Below, in pieces: positions 1 to 12,772 of a stretch of DNA of 64,000 bases. The notes beneath the pieces are model-generated. The model saw only the letters and a list, made by a program, of their open reading frames with translations, had not been told where the DNA came from and did not search any database. A program made the position numbers and the translations under genes. The DNA is from Gnomoniopsis sp. IMI 355080. Lineage: Eukaryota; Ascomycota; Sordariomycetes; Diaporthales; Gnomoniaceae. Every line of letters starts with the position of its first letter. Within the stretch, counting starts at the first letter, position 1. The stretch covers positions 62,001 through 126,000 of the forward strand of contig JAPEVC010000005.1 in NCBI GenBank assembly GCA_027946555.1, given 5' to 3'.

Positions 1-2682
1 AGTGTTCCCGGCATGTGTGACCACCAGAGGAAGCCGAACCCTCCGTGCTTTGTGCATTTCACAGCTACTCAATCTGCGACTGCAATCGAAGCGGCTTCCC
101 GCACATGACGGCAGCGTGGGACGTGGAAACGTCTCTTCACTGGCCACCTGGACTAGCTGATATGATTCTTTCCGTTTGGGTCAACCAATGTTGGACAGAC
201 CGACGGTTAGAACAATCACGGTACAAAACCATTTACCCAGGCAAGTGGTTGGACAAAGTCGAAAGGGGCCCCACACCATGACGAACCCTTCATCAACTGC
301 CGAAGCATATTTCCAATGTTGCATTGCACAGGCTCCTTGCAAGCCGGTCAGGTTGCCAAAGGTTGCCCAAAATGGCGGGCTGGCACTGAGGTAAATGTCA
401 TGTCACCTCAGGACGATGTACAGTAATAAGGATGCCAGCAAGAGGCAACACTGTACAGGACATGGACACTGGTGAATGTGATTACTGCCAGCGATGCGCC
501 AGAATGCCACCAATGGGCGATCATGATGTTGGGTCCGACGTTTCCTAAAAGGTCGTCATGCCACGGAGTAATTAGCATATACGAACAACTGCAACGCCGG
601 GGGGAAGAAGTGGACGGCTACCATGAAACCTGATGCCCTGCTGATCGACACTGACATCACGTTGCTTCCGTTATCTCAGCTGGTCTGCTGGTACGCACTC
701 TACTGGACACTGGCTTGGCTACTGGCGGATGCGTCCGGAATGGAGGAAGAAGGCGACGCTTCAGTTAGTTCCAGACAACTTCCAGGCACAGATTCTCAAA
801 AGGAGCATATTCCAATCGCTCGTGTGTACTTCTAGATGCACACCAGACACCGGTGAGAATCTGAAGACGAGGCTTTGGCCAACCATATTTTCCGTCACAG
901 AGTTGTCTTGGGGGCTCGGGATTTTGTTCGCTGCAAGGCTTCGAGCAACGTCTGACTATGACTTTGCTGGGCCGGGCTTATCCGGTCGTTAGCAGGTACT
1001 CCGTAATGATGTGCTTGACCCTGAAGAACCATCGCTTTGAGGGCGGAGTAGAGGCTACTCAAAGAAAGTTGACGTTATGATAGTCTCCTTATCACGTCGC
1101 ATCGCAAGCGGTCGTGCAACAGACTCTCGCACTATGACAAGACTGTGATATTTGATAGTTTTTTCTTCGGCTTTGTTCCGGCGAGCAATTGAGCTTTTTC
1201 GGCCCTATCATTGTTAGAGTTCGAAAAGATAGTCGCATCGGCCTAGATCTCGGCCGTATTTACCACTTGGCGGGCCACGAATCTTTATCTCAGGAGCAGG
1301 ACCGAATCGCGCACCAAGGACGAGGCGAGTCGAGGGGCTGACAACGGGCCGCGATAGCCTGCTACCTCTCGTAGTAGGCTAACTCTCAGCCGGGTACTCT
1401 CTGGGTGCCGGTACCGGTCTAGCAACACCTCGCTATCGCAGCGACAGACTCTCTTGCTCTTTGTCCTGTGGTCAGTGGACCTGGGCCGACCGCTCCCCAC
1501 AGTTAGGCCGGAGAAATCGCCGTGGTCCATCCAGACTTACATCGAATTCGACCCTTTTCCGACCCCGACGTGTGCCCCGTCTCCACCACTGCGCAGCGAC
1601 TTGTCTGCCAGTGTCAGTGCCGTCGTGCCTGTTGTTGCATGCCTTGGAAACACTCTCCGCACGCCTATCCTCCAGTCCTTCCTCTTTCGATTGTTGGAAC
1701 CATCTTCCCGACTTGAAAATTGGATCACATCGTCCCTCTCTTCGACCGAAGTCACGACCTTCCCCCCATTGACGAAACCCTCTCCAGGAGGTCTGCCATT
1801 GATTTGAGAAACTGTCGCCGACTTGCGCTCCTCTTCTTATCTCATCCACGAGACGACCCGCGATCTACAGCGATCCGAACGGGGCCCGGCTGCGTCTTGG
1901 GCACAGCTCCATCGCGCTCCTCCTCGCCTTTTCTCACATTTCCTAAAACGACCACAGGATACCAAACCAACTGCGCCCAGGTTAATTTGGAGCCTGAATT
2001 GCCTCGACTCCTCGCTGCAACGTCCAGTCTTTCGACGACCTACAGTCTCGCTTGTCGACCACTACAAGTGCCAAGATTCTGCAATTCTGGCGCTGTTCCG
2101 TGAACTTTTGCCCCAGCCTGGCCAGTGAATCCCCGTGAGACAAATTTGACAGGATTGGACACATTCACTTGGTGGTCTGCCTGTTCTGAGTCTTTCGGTC
2201 AACGTCCGTCGCGATTGTCGTATTGGTTCCATTCGTAATCTCTGTGATAAAGAACGACTGGAGTCCACTTGGCCGATATCTCGACACTCGGGGGATATCA
2301 GAGCGAATATCAAAGCGAACAACACTCCGTTTGCGTGACTCAGAGTCTGCTTCTTCTACTATCAGCCGATCGTCAAAAGACTCCTGGAACAATCATCGGC
2401 CACAACCCGGACTGCGGCATTCGTCAAGCGGCTTCGGACCGAGGATCAAGAGCAAAGGGCCAGGCGGTGCCTATTCGGCCTACCAACACCTCATTCAAGC
2501 TATCTCCAATCAGATATTAGCCATGAGTGCTCTGCGATGACTGTGAAATCTGATTAGCTACGTTCTGAGTAGGAAAGCGTGGCGGGTTTCATATCGTAGG
2601 GAACCTTGACCAGAGCAGAGACGTGGGGACGACATCAGGACTATCCGTCTGACCAGGGCCCTGTCCCGAATCACAAGTCGCC
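1..2682. other. Left flank and 5' region of the F-box gene; no gene supported
   Basis: I find no ORF here with family resemblance or consistent codon choice. From about 1450 to 2540 the + strand is rich in pyrimidine tracts, which is common in the promoters and 5' UTRs of filamentous fungi and fits a long leader for the F-box gene that starts at 2683. Short overlapping ORFs on both strands look like chance. Confidence 0.5.
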
Positions 2683-4376
2683 ATGGAGCCACTACATATC
2701 ACCGAGTTCGCCTCGAAGCGATACTACGAGAAATTACAACAGCTGCCAAAGGAGCATGAGCAAGTGCAAGATGAGAGCCTCGTGGTGGACGGAACTTCAT
2801 CCAAATTTATTCTGCCGATCCGTCAGGCTGAGCAGCACAGTCAAGAGTCCACCCCGAAACAGGCCGATCAATTGCGGTCGGACAAGGAGAAGGAGAAGCG
2901 TAGTCTGTTTGGGCGATTGCGACCATCGAAGCCAAGTGCACCTGCGCCAGAATCTATACCAGCGAGGAGATCGTCAGTCACATCCATCGCGCCGGCAAAT
3001 GCGGTAGGGGCCAGCCCAGCCGCCAAGCGCAAGAGGTAGGAGCCGTCTTATTGCCCCAAAGCCATCGCTAGGTCCATGTTGCTAATTCGGAAAACAGTAT
3101 ACCTTTCGACCAGCTTTTCTGGGGTCTTCCCAATGAGTTGCAGATTCAAATCATCGCTTCGCTTCCATTATCGGACGTGCTCAACTTGCGGCTTGCGTCG
3201 AGGGCATGGCATGGTATGGTGACCTTGAACGAGGTACCCATAGTACGATACCAGTTGGAATTTGAAGTTCCCGCCTATGCGAAACGACTTTACCCTATTA
3301 CAGAAGCATCTGATTACAGCCTTCACTATCTGTGCGGTCTGTGGAATCGGTTGCATGTTGCTGCGAAACTATCGAGACGCATGTGCGACTGGTGCACAAA
3401 GGAAATCTTTCTCAAGACCACCAAGGACCAGGTGGCCTCCTTTGCTGGACAGCGGGAGCGGATGTACCGACGACTCATACCACTGTTGTTCACCATATTC
3501 CACTTTTTCGAGCAGTACCGAAAGTTGCACATACAGTACATCCAGGAGCACGGCTACGGGGTCGAGCGGACCCCTTACACAATACATCCTATCGAATCCC
3601 AAATCATGAAGATGTACGATGACCGAACATTACTGCAGGTTCATCAAGTCTTCCCCATGGTCGTGTCATCATTCCTCCGAAGATTGCGGCCCCCATCTTA
3701 TGTCGGTCGACTTGAAAGGACCGTTAGGGGTTACCTTCGGGAGAAGCCAACAGATGAGGTGAACATGGCGGTACTAAGCCTAGGTGGTCTCAGGCAGGTG
3801 CTGAGATTCTGGGAAGTGAAGGGTTACAACACAAGGATAGGAATGGTCGAGGCATGGTACAATGATGTCAAAGGGGCGAAAGAGACAGCGAAACCCGTGG
3901 AGACGACCAACAAGGAGGCGAAGCCGAGACGAGGAATCATGGGCCTGGGACGGAAGAAGTCAAGCTGGCAGGTACGGGACGCAGCAAAGGCTGAGGACAT
4001 GCCACCACTACCCAATAGGGGTTCTCTCGACAGGGTGCCGTCACGAAACTCCGCATTCGAGCCTTCGAGCCTAGTGTTCCAGACCAGCCTGGCCGATGGC
4101 ATGCCCATGAATCGCCTCGAGCAGGACCAATACCGCATGCTTTTAACCGACCTACCAGCATTACAGAGAGTCTGGGTCTTGACGGCTGAAAGCCTCATCC
4201 TCGATCGCAAGATTGTCGAACGGTCGCTCGACATCAAGCGCAACACGCAGGTGATAGTGGATCTCATCAAGGAAGACGGCGTGGTTGAGGAGGACTTGTG
4301 GTGGTACAGCATGTCTCCCACACGGTCGATACGTCCGCCGCTGATGGAGGCTATTGAGGAGGATCCTATTGAATAG
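2683..4376 (+). CDS. F-box domain protein
   Basis: Two exons, 2683-3035 and 3098-4376, with one intron (gtagga..aaacag) that splits an AGT codon; about 543 residues. The F-box starts right after the junction: FDQLFWGLPNELQIQI then SLPLSDVLNLRLASRAWH, about residues 121-155, matching the fungal F-box pattern of LPxE, a hydrophobic helix and a conserved W. Such proteins usually bind Skp1 and recruit substrates to an SCF ubiquitin ligase. The first 117 residues are charged and disordered (KEKEKRSLFGRLRPSKPSA). A basic patch, GLGRKKSSWQ, lies near residue 390. The rest has no repeat domain (no LRR or WD40) that would name a substrate. The family is clear from the motif; the specific role is unknown. 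The start at 2683 is the first ATG of the open frame. Confidence 0.82.
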
Positions 4377-5408
4377 GCAGGCCAAAGGAAACATATTGGG
4401 ACGGCGTTGGACTGTCATTTGCGACTTTGAATCATGAATTGCAACAACAGCGATCCTTTTCCTTTGTCGACATTGGGCCAAGCATTAACAGGCGTTATTT
4501 TGCAAAACCGGATCTAAGGATCGGATACATATTTGGCAGAGCGAGCGATATATTTTAATCTTATCACCTCGATACCTTCCATGCACTTGACATCTGTCCC
4601 AGCGCTATCTGCTGTCGCGTCTAACTATTTCTGCCGTGTGGTGTACAGTGATGAGTACCCATGCAGGCTGACTGACTTTTTGAGAGAGAAAAAGTGCGGC
4701 TTGATGGCCACTCGTGTGCAAGGCCAGAGTGATCGTACGCCATGGCGCTCGAGTGTTACAGTACACTTGGCGCATGCTGGTGGCTTGAGAATCCCAGAGC
4801 TTAATTCAGAAAACTTGGCTGCCACCAGAAATGAGGCATGGACGGATCTTAGAGGGGATATTCTTCGGCTCGACTCTTACCTCAAGGTTCTTCTTTGGTG
4901 GTCTATGACCAAAGGAGCTTTTATGACTGGAATCTCTTATTTGACTGTCCCAACGCTGTGACTTAACGCGACCGAGCGTGAAATATAATACAATATCGGA
5001 ATAGAGAAACTCCTTCGACTGCCCCTTCCGCTATGCCGCATTACTCCAGAATCGTCTCTGTGAGAGTACCGTAAGAAAGCTATGCAAAATCTTGAAACGC
5101 TCGCAAGGAGCAAAGACGCTGACTCCAGTCCGGGCGAAGTACCGGAAACCGTTCCCACGGTCATATCCCATGCAGATCATAATCGCTTAGACATCAACCT
5201 AAGCAGAAAGGCAAACGCTTATTATGAGAGCAGAGCCAAGGCATGCTTCAGACATGACATACGGCCAAGGCGTGTTCAAAAACCATGCATGCAACTAACG
5301 CCGTGCTCGTCCTCAAGCCCATTCCTCTACGCCTATGAGACTGTCTCTGATCTCCAAGGAAGGGATCATAAAAGCCTCCCACAAAGTATTAACAGTCGCT
5401 TCCAATTC
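4377..5408. other. Convergent intergenic region
   Basis: This is the spacer between the 3' ends of the F-box gene (+) and the AT-hook gene (-). It should hold both 3' UTRs. The ORFs in it have no recognisable domains and poor codon bias. No RNA gene or repeat was seen. Confidence 0.5.
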
Positions 5409-8400
5409 CTACCTGCGAAGCGATCCAAAATACGGCGTGCCGTCATTTCTAATGGTCGAATCGAACCCAAAATTGTTTGCGCCGGTCGATGATCTTGCAA
5501 CATTGCCGGCTCCCATGTTGTAGGACGCAGCGTTCAAACCGAGGTTGCTGTGGCTTCCCGTTGTATTTTCTAGGCTTGACATCAGATTATCGCCAAATCC
5601 CATACTCCCGAAGTCGGTAGAGAAGCCGCCGAGATTTTGCGGTAGGCTCTGTACGTTTTGGACTGAGGTGTGGTTCCCAGTCGTTGCGGGTAGGTTTCTT
5701 CGAGACGTGGATGCAGTTGAATAGGATGAGGCTGGCTGACTCGCGTTGGCATACGAACCGGTTCCTGAGTTCGAATACAAGTTATGGCTTCGTGACGCAT
5801 TCGATGCTTGGTTTGACCCGTGTGCTGTGGAGTTGAAATTCATTCCCGCGGCAGGCGTGGTGCGGAAGTTCCCGTCGCCAGAGCTATAATCCGAGGCACT
5901 CGAAGTCCCAAACGAAGGGGACTGTGCTGCCAAAGATTGGGGCGTCGTTCCAGACGAAGTATTGGTATATTGTGGCTGTTGGAGACGCTGTGAAGAATAC
6001 TGCTGTTGTGGGGAGGTGTATGATTGCTGAGGCTGCGCAGAATAAGGTTGCTGCTTCTGCTGTGTGTACTGTGGCTGCTGGCTGACGTAACTGGGCTGCT
6101 GTTGTGACGATTGCTGCGTAGTGCCGTAGCTCTGCTGCTGTTGGGGTTGTGGCACGTTGAATTGCTGCTTCGCTGGCTGAGGACTGGAATATTGGGAGTC
6201 CGGTTGCTGACCGTATGTTGCCGCAGTGGACGTAGTCTGTTGAGGGTAATATGACTGGGTATTTCTTGCCGTCTGACTCTGAACTTGTGGATTTAGAGAG
6301 GTCGGGGTCTGGGCATTCGTGGTACGGTGCTGGTGAAGACTGGGAGAGACGGAGTGGGCTTGGCCAATGCTGGGCGACGCAGACTGTGAGGTTGTGTTCA
6401 CCTGGGTTACACTGGGCGATGCTGTTCGAGCTGAGGACTGCTGTTGATATTGCTGCTTCTGCAGTGCCGCTGTACGCTGCGGTTCTGCCTTTGAGGTCTG
6501 ATGAACCTTTTTAGGGTTTGAAGGCACCTGAGATTGGAATTGGTTGACTTGAGATTGCGGCTGCGAAGGCGTCGACAGCGGTGGAGCCTTTGTCTGTGAT
6601 GCAGATTGAGTAGAGGTGAACTCAGTGTATGCTGGTGGGGGGCTCTGCGCATCATGCTGCTCTAGCTGAGCCTCGAGCTCCTCGATTGTTGGACTGATGT
6701 ACATCTGGGTGTCGGTACTTTGCGTCGCCGGCGTCGGCACTGCCCGAACGACATGAGTCTGACTGACCTGCGAAGGGCCCTCCACCATTGTTTGGTCCAA
6801 AACAGGTGTACTGGCAGGTGCTGTCTTGGCTTTCGCCTTCGTCTTCCTCTGTCGCTTTGGGGCTGGTGGGACTGGCGGGGCTGATGGACCAACTGCCGTC
6901 AAGTCTATCGACGAAGAAGTGCCAGTGACAGCCGGCTGGGTTATGCCAACGGGTGGATCAGGTACAGTTGGTGCAGTCCCGCTCGCAAGCTGCGCCGCAG
7001 GCTCAATTTCTTTGGCATTTCTCTTACGTTTCTTGGAAAGTACTTTGGCACTTCCCTTCGCAGGTGTGGGCTTTGCAGCTGCTTCCTGAGAAGCGCTTGG
7101 AGCCTGAAGAGTATTAACCGGTTGAAAAGAGCTAGCCTGATGAGCCGCTTCAGTCGAATTTTCTTCGTTGAACGCTTTCAGGGCAGCCAAAGAGTAGTCC
7201 TCTCCCGGCTGCACCGGCTCTGTAGGTGCGGCTGCTTGAGAAGTTGGAACTTGAAGCTCGGGCGTGGCCACAGGCGCAGCACTATTTGCTGTTGCTGTCA
7301 ACTTGGTGATAGCTGTCGAGTCCTTATTCGGGCGCGGTCTGTTGATGCCCTTCGAACGACCCCCACGGGCGCCAGACTTCTTTCCGATAGAGAACAGTGC
7401 CGACACAGGCGCGGGATTTGGAGTAAACTCGTCAGCTGTCCCATCCTTCGGGCGGTTCTTGGAACCTTTGGGTCGACCCCTCCTCTTTGCGCTGGCAGTT
7501 GCTTCAGCATCGGCGGCACTTGGTGGTTCAGGTGTGTGCCGTACACGTGCTCCAGTTATGCCGACGTCGTCGTCCCCTTCGTCCTCATCGTCCAAGATTG
7601 ATTCGTCCACGTCGACCCAGCTGTTATCATGCACTGTCTCATTGGCATCCAACGCTCCGAGGATCGGGTTTTTCTTGGATCCTTTCTTGATGCCCTTATC
7701 GCTCCTTACCTTCGAAGCCTTACTGCCCTTGGGTCTTCCACGCCCCCGTTTCTCGGTGGTCCGCGCTGGCGGTAGGCTGGGTGCCACGAATGGCCTTGGT
7801 TTTCGTCTACCTTGAGCGTCCAGGTCTGGGAAGATCTCCGCAACCCAGCCTACAAAGACCGCCCCGGACCCATTTGCTTCAGCACTCTCTGGGAAGCTCC
7901 TTCCTTCTTTTGGCGGCGGGGCATCAGGTATACCACCAAAGTACGCCAGGGCCTTGCACAGCTGATCGACGACGGTCAATGGCTGTAGTGTCCGCAGCAA
8001 GGTCAAGAGACGAGCTTGCTCCTCCTTTACCTCTTCGGGGAATAGTGGCCGAGGGGTCTCTACGATCGAAGACCTCTCCCTGGAAGGGTTGGGTGCTGGC
8101 TTCAGACCATAGAGGGCATGGTTGTACGGTGTAGTTCCAGTAAAAGGCACGCTGATAGAAATAGTCAGCCACAGTAAGACTCGGTCCCTATCCCAAAGCG
8201 TAGACTCATACCTAGGATCTGCCTGTTCCTCGGTGACTCGCATCCAGTTGGATTTCCGATGAGGTTGGTACCCGCTCTCGAATGCTTTTTGAGCCGCCAT
8301 AGCCGTGTTTTCGCTCGTACGTTTGGCAGCGAGGTCCCTGTCTGCCGCCATGTCTTTCCCTCGAATGTCCATATGCATCACGGAGAAGCGGCCAGACGAG

Positions 8401-8802
8401 GCACTTGTCTTGCCCTTGAGTTTGGACGGCACTGGATTCCTAATTCTCCCGTCTTTATACTGCTGTTCGGAATGCTGTTGATCTTCTGCATTGTCTGGTT
8501 GGGGCAGACCATCATAGGGCCCCTCGTTGTTGTCATTACCGGTGGTGGCTACGGGCAGCAGTTGGGCAGTTGTGTGGTTGTTTGCGTGCGCGTTCGCATT
8601 TGGGGTAGAGCTCGTCCCAGCCTTGGACACCTTCGGGGCGGGTTGGACAGCAGGAGACCTTGAGTTTCCATTACTTGCAGGGCCAGCTGCTCTGGCCGGT
8701 TTGGAAGCTGAGTGAAGCAATGACTATCAGCTCGGGCACTTTCCAGGTTACCACACAACTGGTAGCTGATACGCGGAGGTACACACTTGATGCGGGGGCC
8801 AT
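5409..8802 (-). CDS. AT-hook, glutamine/serine-rich nuclear protein
   Basis: Three exons (8802-8787, 8707-8212, 8151-5409), about 1084 residues. The start comes from splicing: the long open frame has no early ATG, but ATGGCCCCCGCATCAA followed by GTGTGT at 8786 joins in phase at 8707. The second intron (8211-8152) is 60 nt, in frame and free of stops, so its retention would add 20 residues. Two AT-hooks are visible, KRGRGRPKGSK (about residue 304) and KRRGRPKGSKNRPK (about 393), which bind the minor groove of AT-rich DNA. An acidic block (DDEDEGDDD) lies between them. The last 450 residues are Q/S/T/Y-rich with QQQQ and QPQ runs, resembling a prion-like activation or condensate domain. A conserved-looking N-terminal part (about 150-260) contains VPFTGTTPYNHALYGLKP; I do not recognise it. 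Likely a chromatin or transcription factor; inference. Confidence 0.75.
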
Positions 8803-10145
8803 TCTGACACACAGTTGGGCCTATTGCCCACAATATGCCCTGGTGATTGGGCTTTCTCTGTCAAAAAAAAAAGTGATTTGTCGCACGGCTCGAGCAGCCA
8901 GCAAGGGCGTCGGCGCGGGGCGTGTGCGTCAACCTCGGTGATTTAGGTGCATCCCGACTTGTCTGAGTGATGCGTGTTTGGAGTCGTATAGCCAAGACAA
9001 CAGCTCCCAAAGACGGCAGCAGTGCAAAGTCTTCGGTGCATTCAAAGAAGGCCTGACCTGACGGGAGGTGGATGGCAAGCCGTGAATGGGCAGAACGCGC
9101 CAGTGATTTGCCCCGAGTCGTCGCAATCGAAATTCTCCTAGAAGAACCAAGTTCGTGTATGCTTGAGCGGGTCGGACGTTGGAAGCTTGAGGATCCCACA
9201 GGAAGAGACGAGACCGTGGACCAGTAGATTGAAGCTAGTATCCGTCTTGAGCGACGTTACTCAGGTGGTGACTTTGACGGCGCGTCCACAGTAACGGATG
9301 TTGTCACAATCACAGTCGCGAGATAGCTGCTGATCCCACAGTTGGTGTTTGTACAGTGTGAGCTGTCATGGGTAGGGGGGAAGATCCTCTTCAGTAGTGC
9401 TTCTTGAGGCCCTCATGAGTGAGCCTTTCGTTCTCACATTCGCTGTCCGGACTCGGTGTCACCAGAACTCAGTTGAGCATGACTGCTGAGGGGGGAAGGA
9501 GTCCTGGCTTGCATGGCGTTGTGTGGCTATCTATCTATCATTTAAGTGGAATCGTAGCACGGTTGGTACCCAGCTCCAGGTTCAACGGAAGTTGCCAGGT
9601 ACTAACAGTCTACCTGACCCAGTCCCGATAAGTACTCCTGGAAGGGGCTGCGTCCGGGCACAACCGCAGGTACATAGGACGTACCTACAATGATGCTTTA
9701 ATGTTCCCCACCCGTCCTTCTTCAGGGCACTTCAGGATATTGAGCTCCCCCACATCGCACCTAGCACCGACCGGGATGCCGTCCTCCAGTCTGCCGTGAC
9801 AGTAAGCATAGCTGCCGCCCCTACGTAGACAACATCACGACTTCCAGCAGCTATTTTCAGCCTGGCCATCTCCCCTTTTACGGTAAGTTCCTCCCCACCC
9901 CTGCTGGCCTCTGTTCTCTTGTCAAAGCCAATCCACCCGTACAATCTTACTCTCAGAGAACTGCCTGGTCTGAGTCCGGTGGCTTTGACGAGACCACTGG
10001 TCAACGATCTTTCCAAGGCTGCTTACTGACACCCTCCGGCATCAGTTCCGCTCGTCGTTGGCACAGACCTCTCCCAACCGACCCGAATACAAACCCCTAC
10101 TCTCCCAAGCCGTTCGAGCCACGACATGAGGTAGAATCGAGCACG
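8803..10145. other. Divergent promoter region
   Basis: This spacer lies between the start of the AT-hook gene (-) and the V-ATPase subunit C gene (+). It holds an A10 tract near 8863 and pyrimidine-rich stretches close to 10080. No ORF, RNA gene or clear repeat is supported. Confidence 0.45.
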
Positions 10146-11564
10146 ATGGCCAGCTACATCCTCCTCTCCTTACCCCTCAGGACCTTCGACACCGGCGACA
10201 AGGACGAAGCCGTCAAGTCGCTCGGCTCGACCATCGGTCCTGACAATGGCACCGCAACAACTTTTCCCATACCGGCATTCAAGATTGGCACTCTCGATGC
10301 GCTGGTCCAGCAGGCAGACGAGTTAGCAAAGCTTCATACCGGTTGCGAAGGTGTTGTCCAGAGGGTATCAGACTCGCTGAAGACTATCCTGGAAGGCGAC
10401 GAGGACAAGATTGCGCAAAACAAGATGGTCAATGATAGTAAGCCTCCGACTAGAGAGATGGATCTATTGATAAAGGACACTCGGCAGCTAATTGCCTCAC
10501 AGAGCCCACGGATCAATACTTGCGGACATTTAGCTGGAACAAAGTCAGATATCGATCGGATCGGCCCATGGCGGAGCTCATTGAGACGCTCCAAAAGGTG
10601 CGGGACATTGCGCCGGCATGTTTGATTCTGGGCGTCTACTAACAGTGGTATGTAGGAGCTGGTTAACATCGATAACGACGTCAAGGGCAAATTCAACCAG
10701 TATACCAGCGTCAAGACCAACCTGGCTACCTTGCACCGCAAACAAACGTGAGCCTTCTCCCCTGGGCATATTTACTCACTCGGGCTCGGACTGATGGAAG
10801 TGCAGCGGAAATCTCACTACGAAGTCTCTCACGTCCATTGTAGACCCTTCCATTCTTGTTACGGATTCCGAGTACCTTGAGACCCACCTCATTGCGGTGC
10901 CTGTGAACAGTCGAAAAGAATTCCTCAAGAGCTATGAGACCCTGACGCCCATGGTTGTGCCCCGGTCGAGCGTGGAGGTGGCCAAGGATGACGAATTCGT
11001 GCTCTTCGCCGTGACCACATTCAAGAAGCACAGTGCCGAGTTTGTGCAAAAGTGTCGCGAATCGAAGTGGACGCCTCGGCAGTACAAGTACGTTGAGGGT
11101 GGTAAGGAGGAGGAGCAGAAGGAGATTGACAGAGTCACACGCGAGGAGAAGAAGGTATGGGGCGAAGCGCTGAGGCTCGGCCGTACGGGATGGAGCGAGG
11201 CTGTCATGGTGTGGGCGCATGTTATGACACTGAGAGTCTTCGTGGAGACAGTGTTGCGTTATGGCTTGCCGTTGGAATATGTCTCCGCATTGGTGAAGGT
11301 GAGTTCAGCGGTTGCCAAAACACCGTTTCCTAATGTCAAGACACTAACATGTCATCATAGACGACACCCAAGCAAGCGAAGAAGGTCAAGACCTCTTTGG
11401 ACTCAGCATACTCATACTTGGGAGGAAACGCCTTTGGAAGGGACAAGAAGGGTAGAGTTACCAAGGACGATGCTGCTCTCAGCTCTGAGATGGCAGCAGC
11501 CGGTATGGGAGGAGAGGGCAATGAGTACACGGCATATGTATACTATGAGTTTGAATTTCCTTGA
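10146..11564 (+). CDS. VMA5: V-type proton ATPase subunit C
   Basis: Five exons: 10146-10437, 10503-10597, 10656-10747, 10806-11298, 11361-11564; 391 residues, the usual length for the family. The start MASYILLSLPLRTF is typical, and the spliced protein carries the hallmark stretches QYLRTFSWNKVRYRSDRPM, ETHLIAVPVNSRKEFLKSYE and VVPRSSVEVAKDDEF. Subunit C is the elongated cytosolic stalk subunit that joins the V1 head to the V0 stator and controls reversible disassembly of the vacuolar proton pump. The four introns are 57-65 nt; the phases agree and each junction restores a conserved stretch (for example VND to KPTDQY). The C-terminus ends with YVYYEFEFP after a lysine-rich segment. It converges on the MET14 gene with 328 bases between stop codons. 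Confidence 0.95.
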
Positions 11565-11892
11565 TAGCCAGGCACGCGCACCATCTGGGCGGTAATATGT
11601 ATGCATTAGCATTTTGGAGTTACACCTGGAGATGCTTCGGTTGTTGTGGTCGAAAAGTACAATCGTGGAGTGGTAAATTCTGAATTCTACGAGTGTACAC
11701 TTGACCAACTCATTCAGACATGCGAAGTAGTTGGGCACCTAGGCTCATATATATTGCACTTGACTTGCGTACATGGTGATTTCGAGATGATCTATTTGCT
11801 TTTTTCATGCCCACATGGCCAGCCACCACTCTATGTATGACCGTCTTTACGATAGATGCGATTTCTAAGCTCTTGTTTTGATTGCCCCTCAC
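11565..11892. other. Convergent spacer, V-ATPase C / APS kinase
   Basis: These 328 AT-richer bases lie between two stop codons and should hold both 3' UTRs. Nothing else is seen. Confidence 0.5.
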
Positions 11893-12772
11893 CTAAGCTG
11901 ACGTCTTGATCAGCTCCTTCTCCTGCAGGTACTTCACAATCTGCGCAACACACTCCTCCACACTGTTCTCATGCGTCTTGATGACAATTTCCGGCTTCTC
12001 AGGAGCCTCGTACGGCGCCGAGATACCGGTGAAGTCCTTAATCTCGCCCGCCCTTGCCTTCTTGTACAGACCCTTAGGGTCACGCTGCTCAGCTACCTCG
12101 ATAGGAATGTCGACATAGACCTCGACAAAAGCGAGCGGCGCGTCGCCGCCCTGGCCGCTGCTCTCGTGCAAGTCACGCGCGACCTTGCGGTCGGCAATGT
12201 AAGGGGAGATGAAGCTGGTGAGGGCGATGGTGCTGCTGTCAGCAAACAGCTTGGCGACCTCGGAGATGCGGCGAATGTTCTCGTTGCGGTCCTTCTCGGA
12301 GAAGCCCAGGTCCTTGTTGAGGCCGAAGCGAACGTTGTCGCCGTCGAGGCGGTAGGCGGCGAGGCCCAAGTGCAGCAGGTGCTGCTCGAGGGCGGTGGCG
12401 ACGGTGGACTTGCCCGACGCTGACAGGCCGGTGAACCAGATGGTAAAGCCCTTTTGCTTGCGGAAGGACTCGCGCTCGGCGCGCGAGAGGGAAGGGTGCC
12501 AGGTGATGTTGCTAGAAGGGGATGGCAAGATTACTGTTAGTATGTGACGACAATGCGCGGAGGGAGAGTAGGAGGAGGAGATGGAAAAGAAAGAGGGGGG
12601 GGGGAATGGTAATTGGCTCGCTGACCAGTCGATTTGCCCTCGTGAGATAGGATAGTGGTGACAAGAGGGCAAGTTGTTGCGAGAACCTCATGAAAGCAGC
12701 TTGCTGGGTGGATGGCGGGGTTGGTGGGGTCAAAGACGTAGAGGGGTTCATTGGGGGTACTCACGTAGCCAT
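11893..12772 (-). CDS. MET14: Adenylyl-sulfate (APS) kinase
   Basis: Two exons, 12772-12765 and 12511-11893, giving 208 residues. The first coding exon is only eight bases (ATGGCTAC), followed by a 253-nt intron (gtgagt..ttctag); the join gives MATNITWHPSLSR, the usual start of fungal APS kinases. The P-loop GLSASGKST is at residues 31-39, followed by RLDGDNVRFGLNKDLGFS, which binds APS, and the family motifs FISPY and GLYKKARAG. The enzyme phosphorylates adenosine 5'-phosphosulfate to PAPS in the cytosol, the second step of sulfate assimilation feeding cysteine and methionine synthesis. No fused ATP sulfurylase or PAPS reductase domain is present. Confidence 0.95.

Noticed and set aside
1285..2540. 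Several overlapping ORFs of 60-130 codons on both strands
   Set aside because: Arginine/serine-rich translations of a pyrimidine-rich leader, mutually overlapping, with no domain or codon bias; more likely promoter and 5' UTR.
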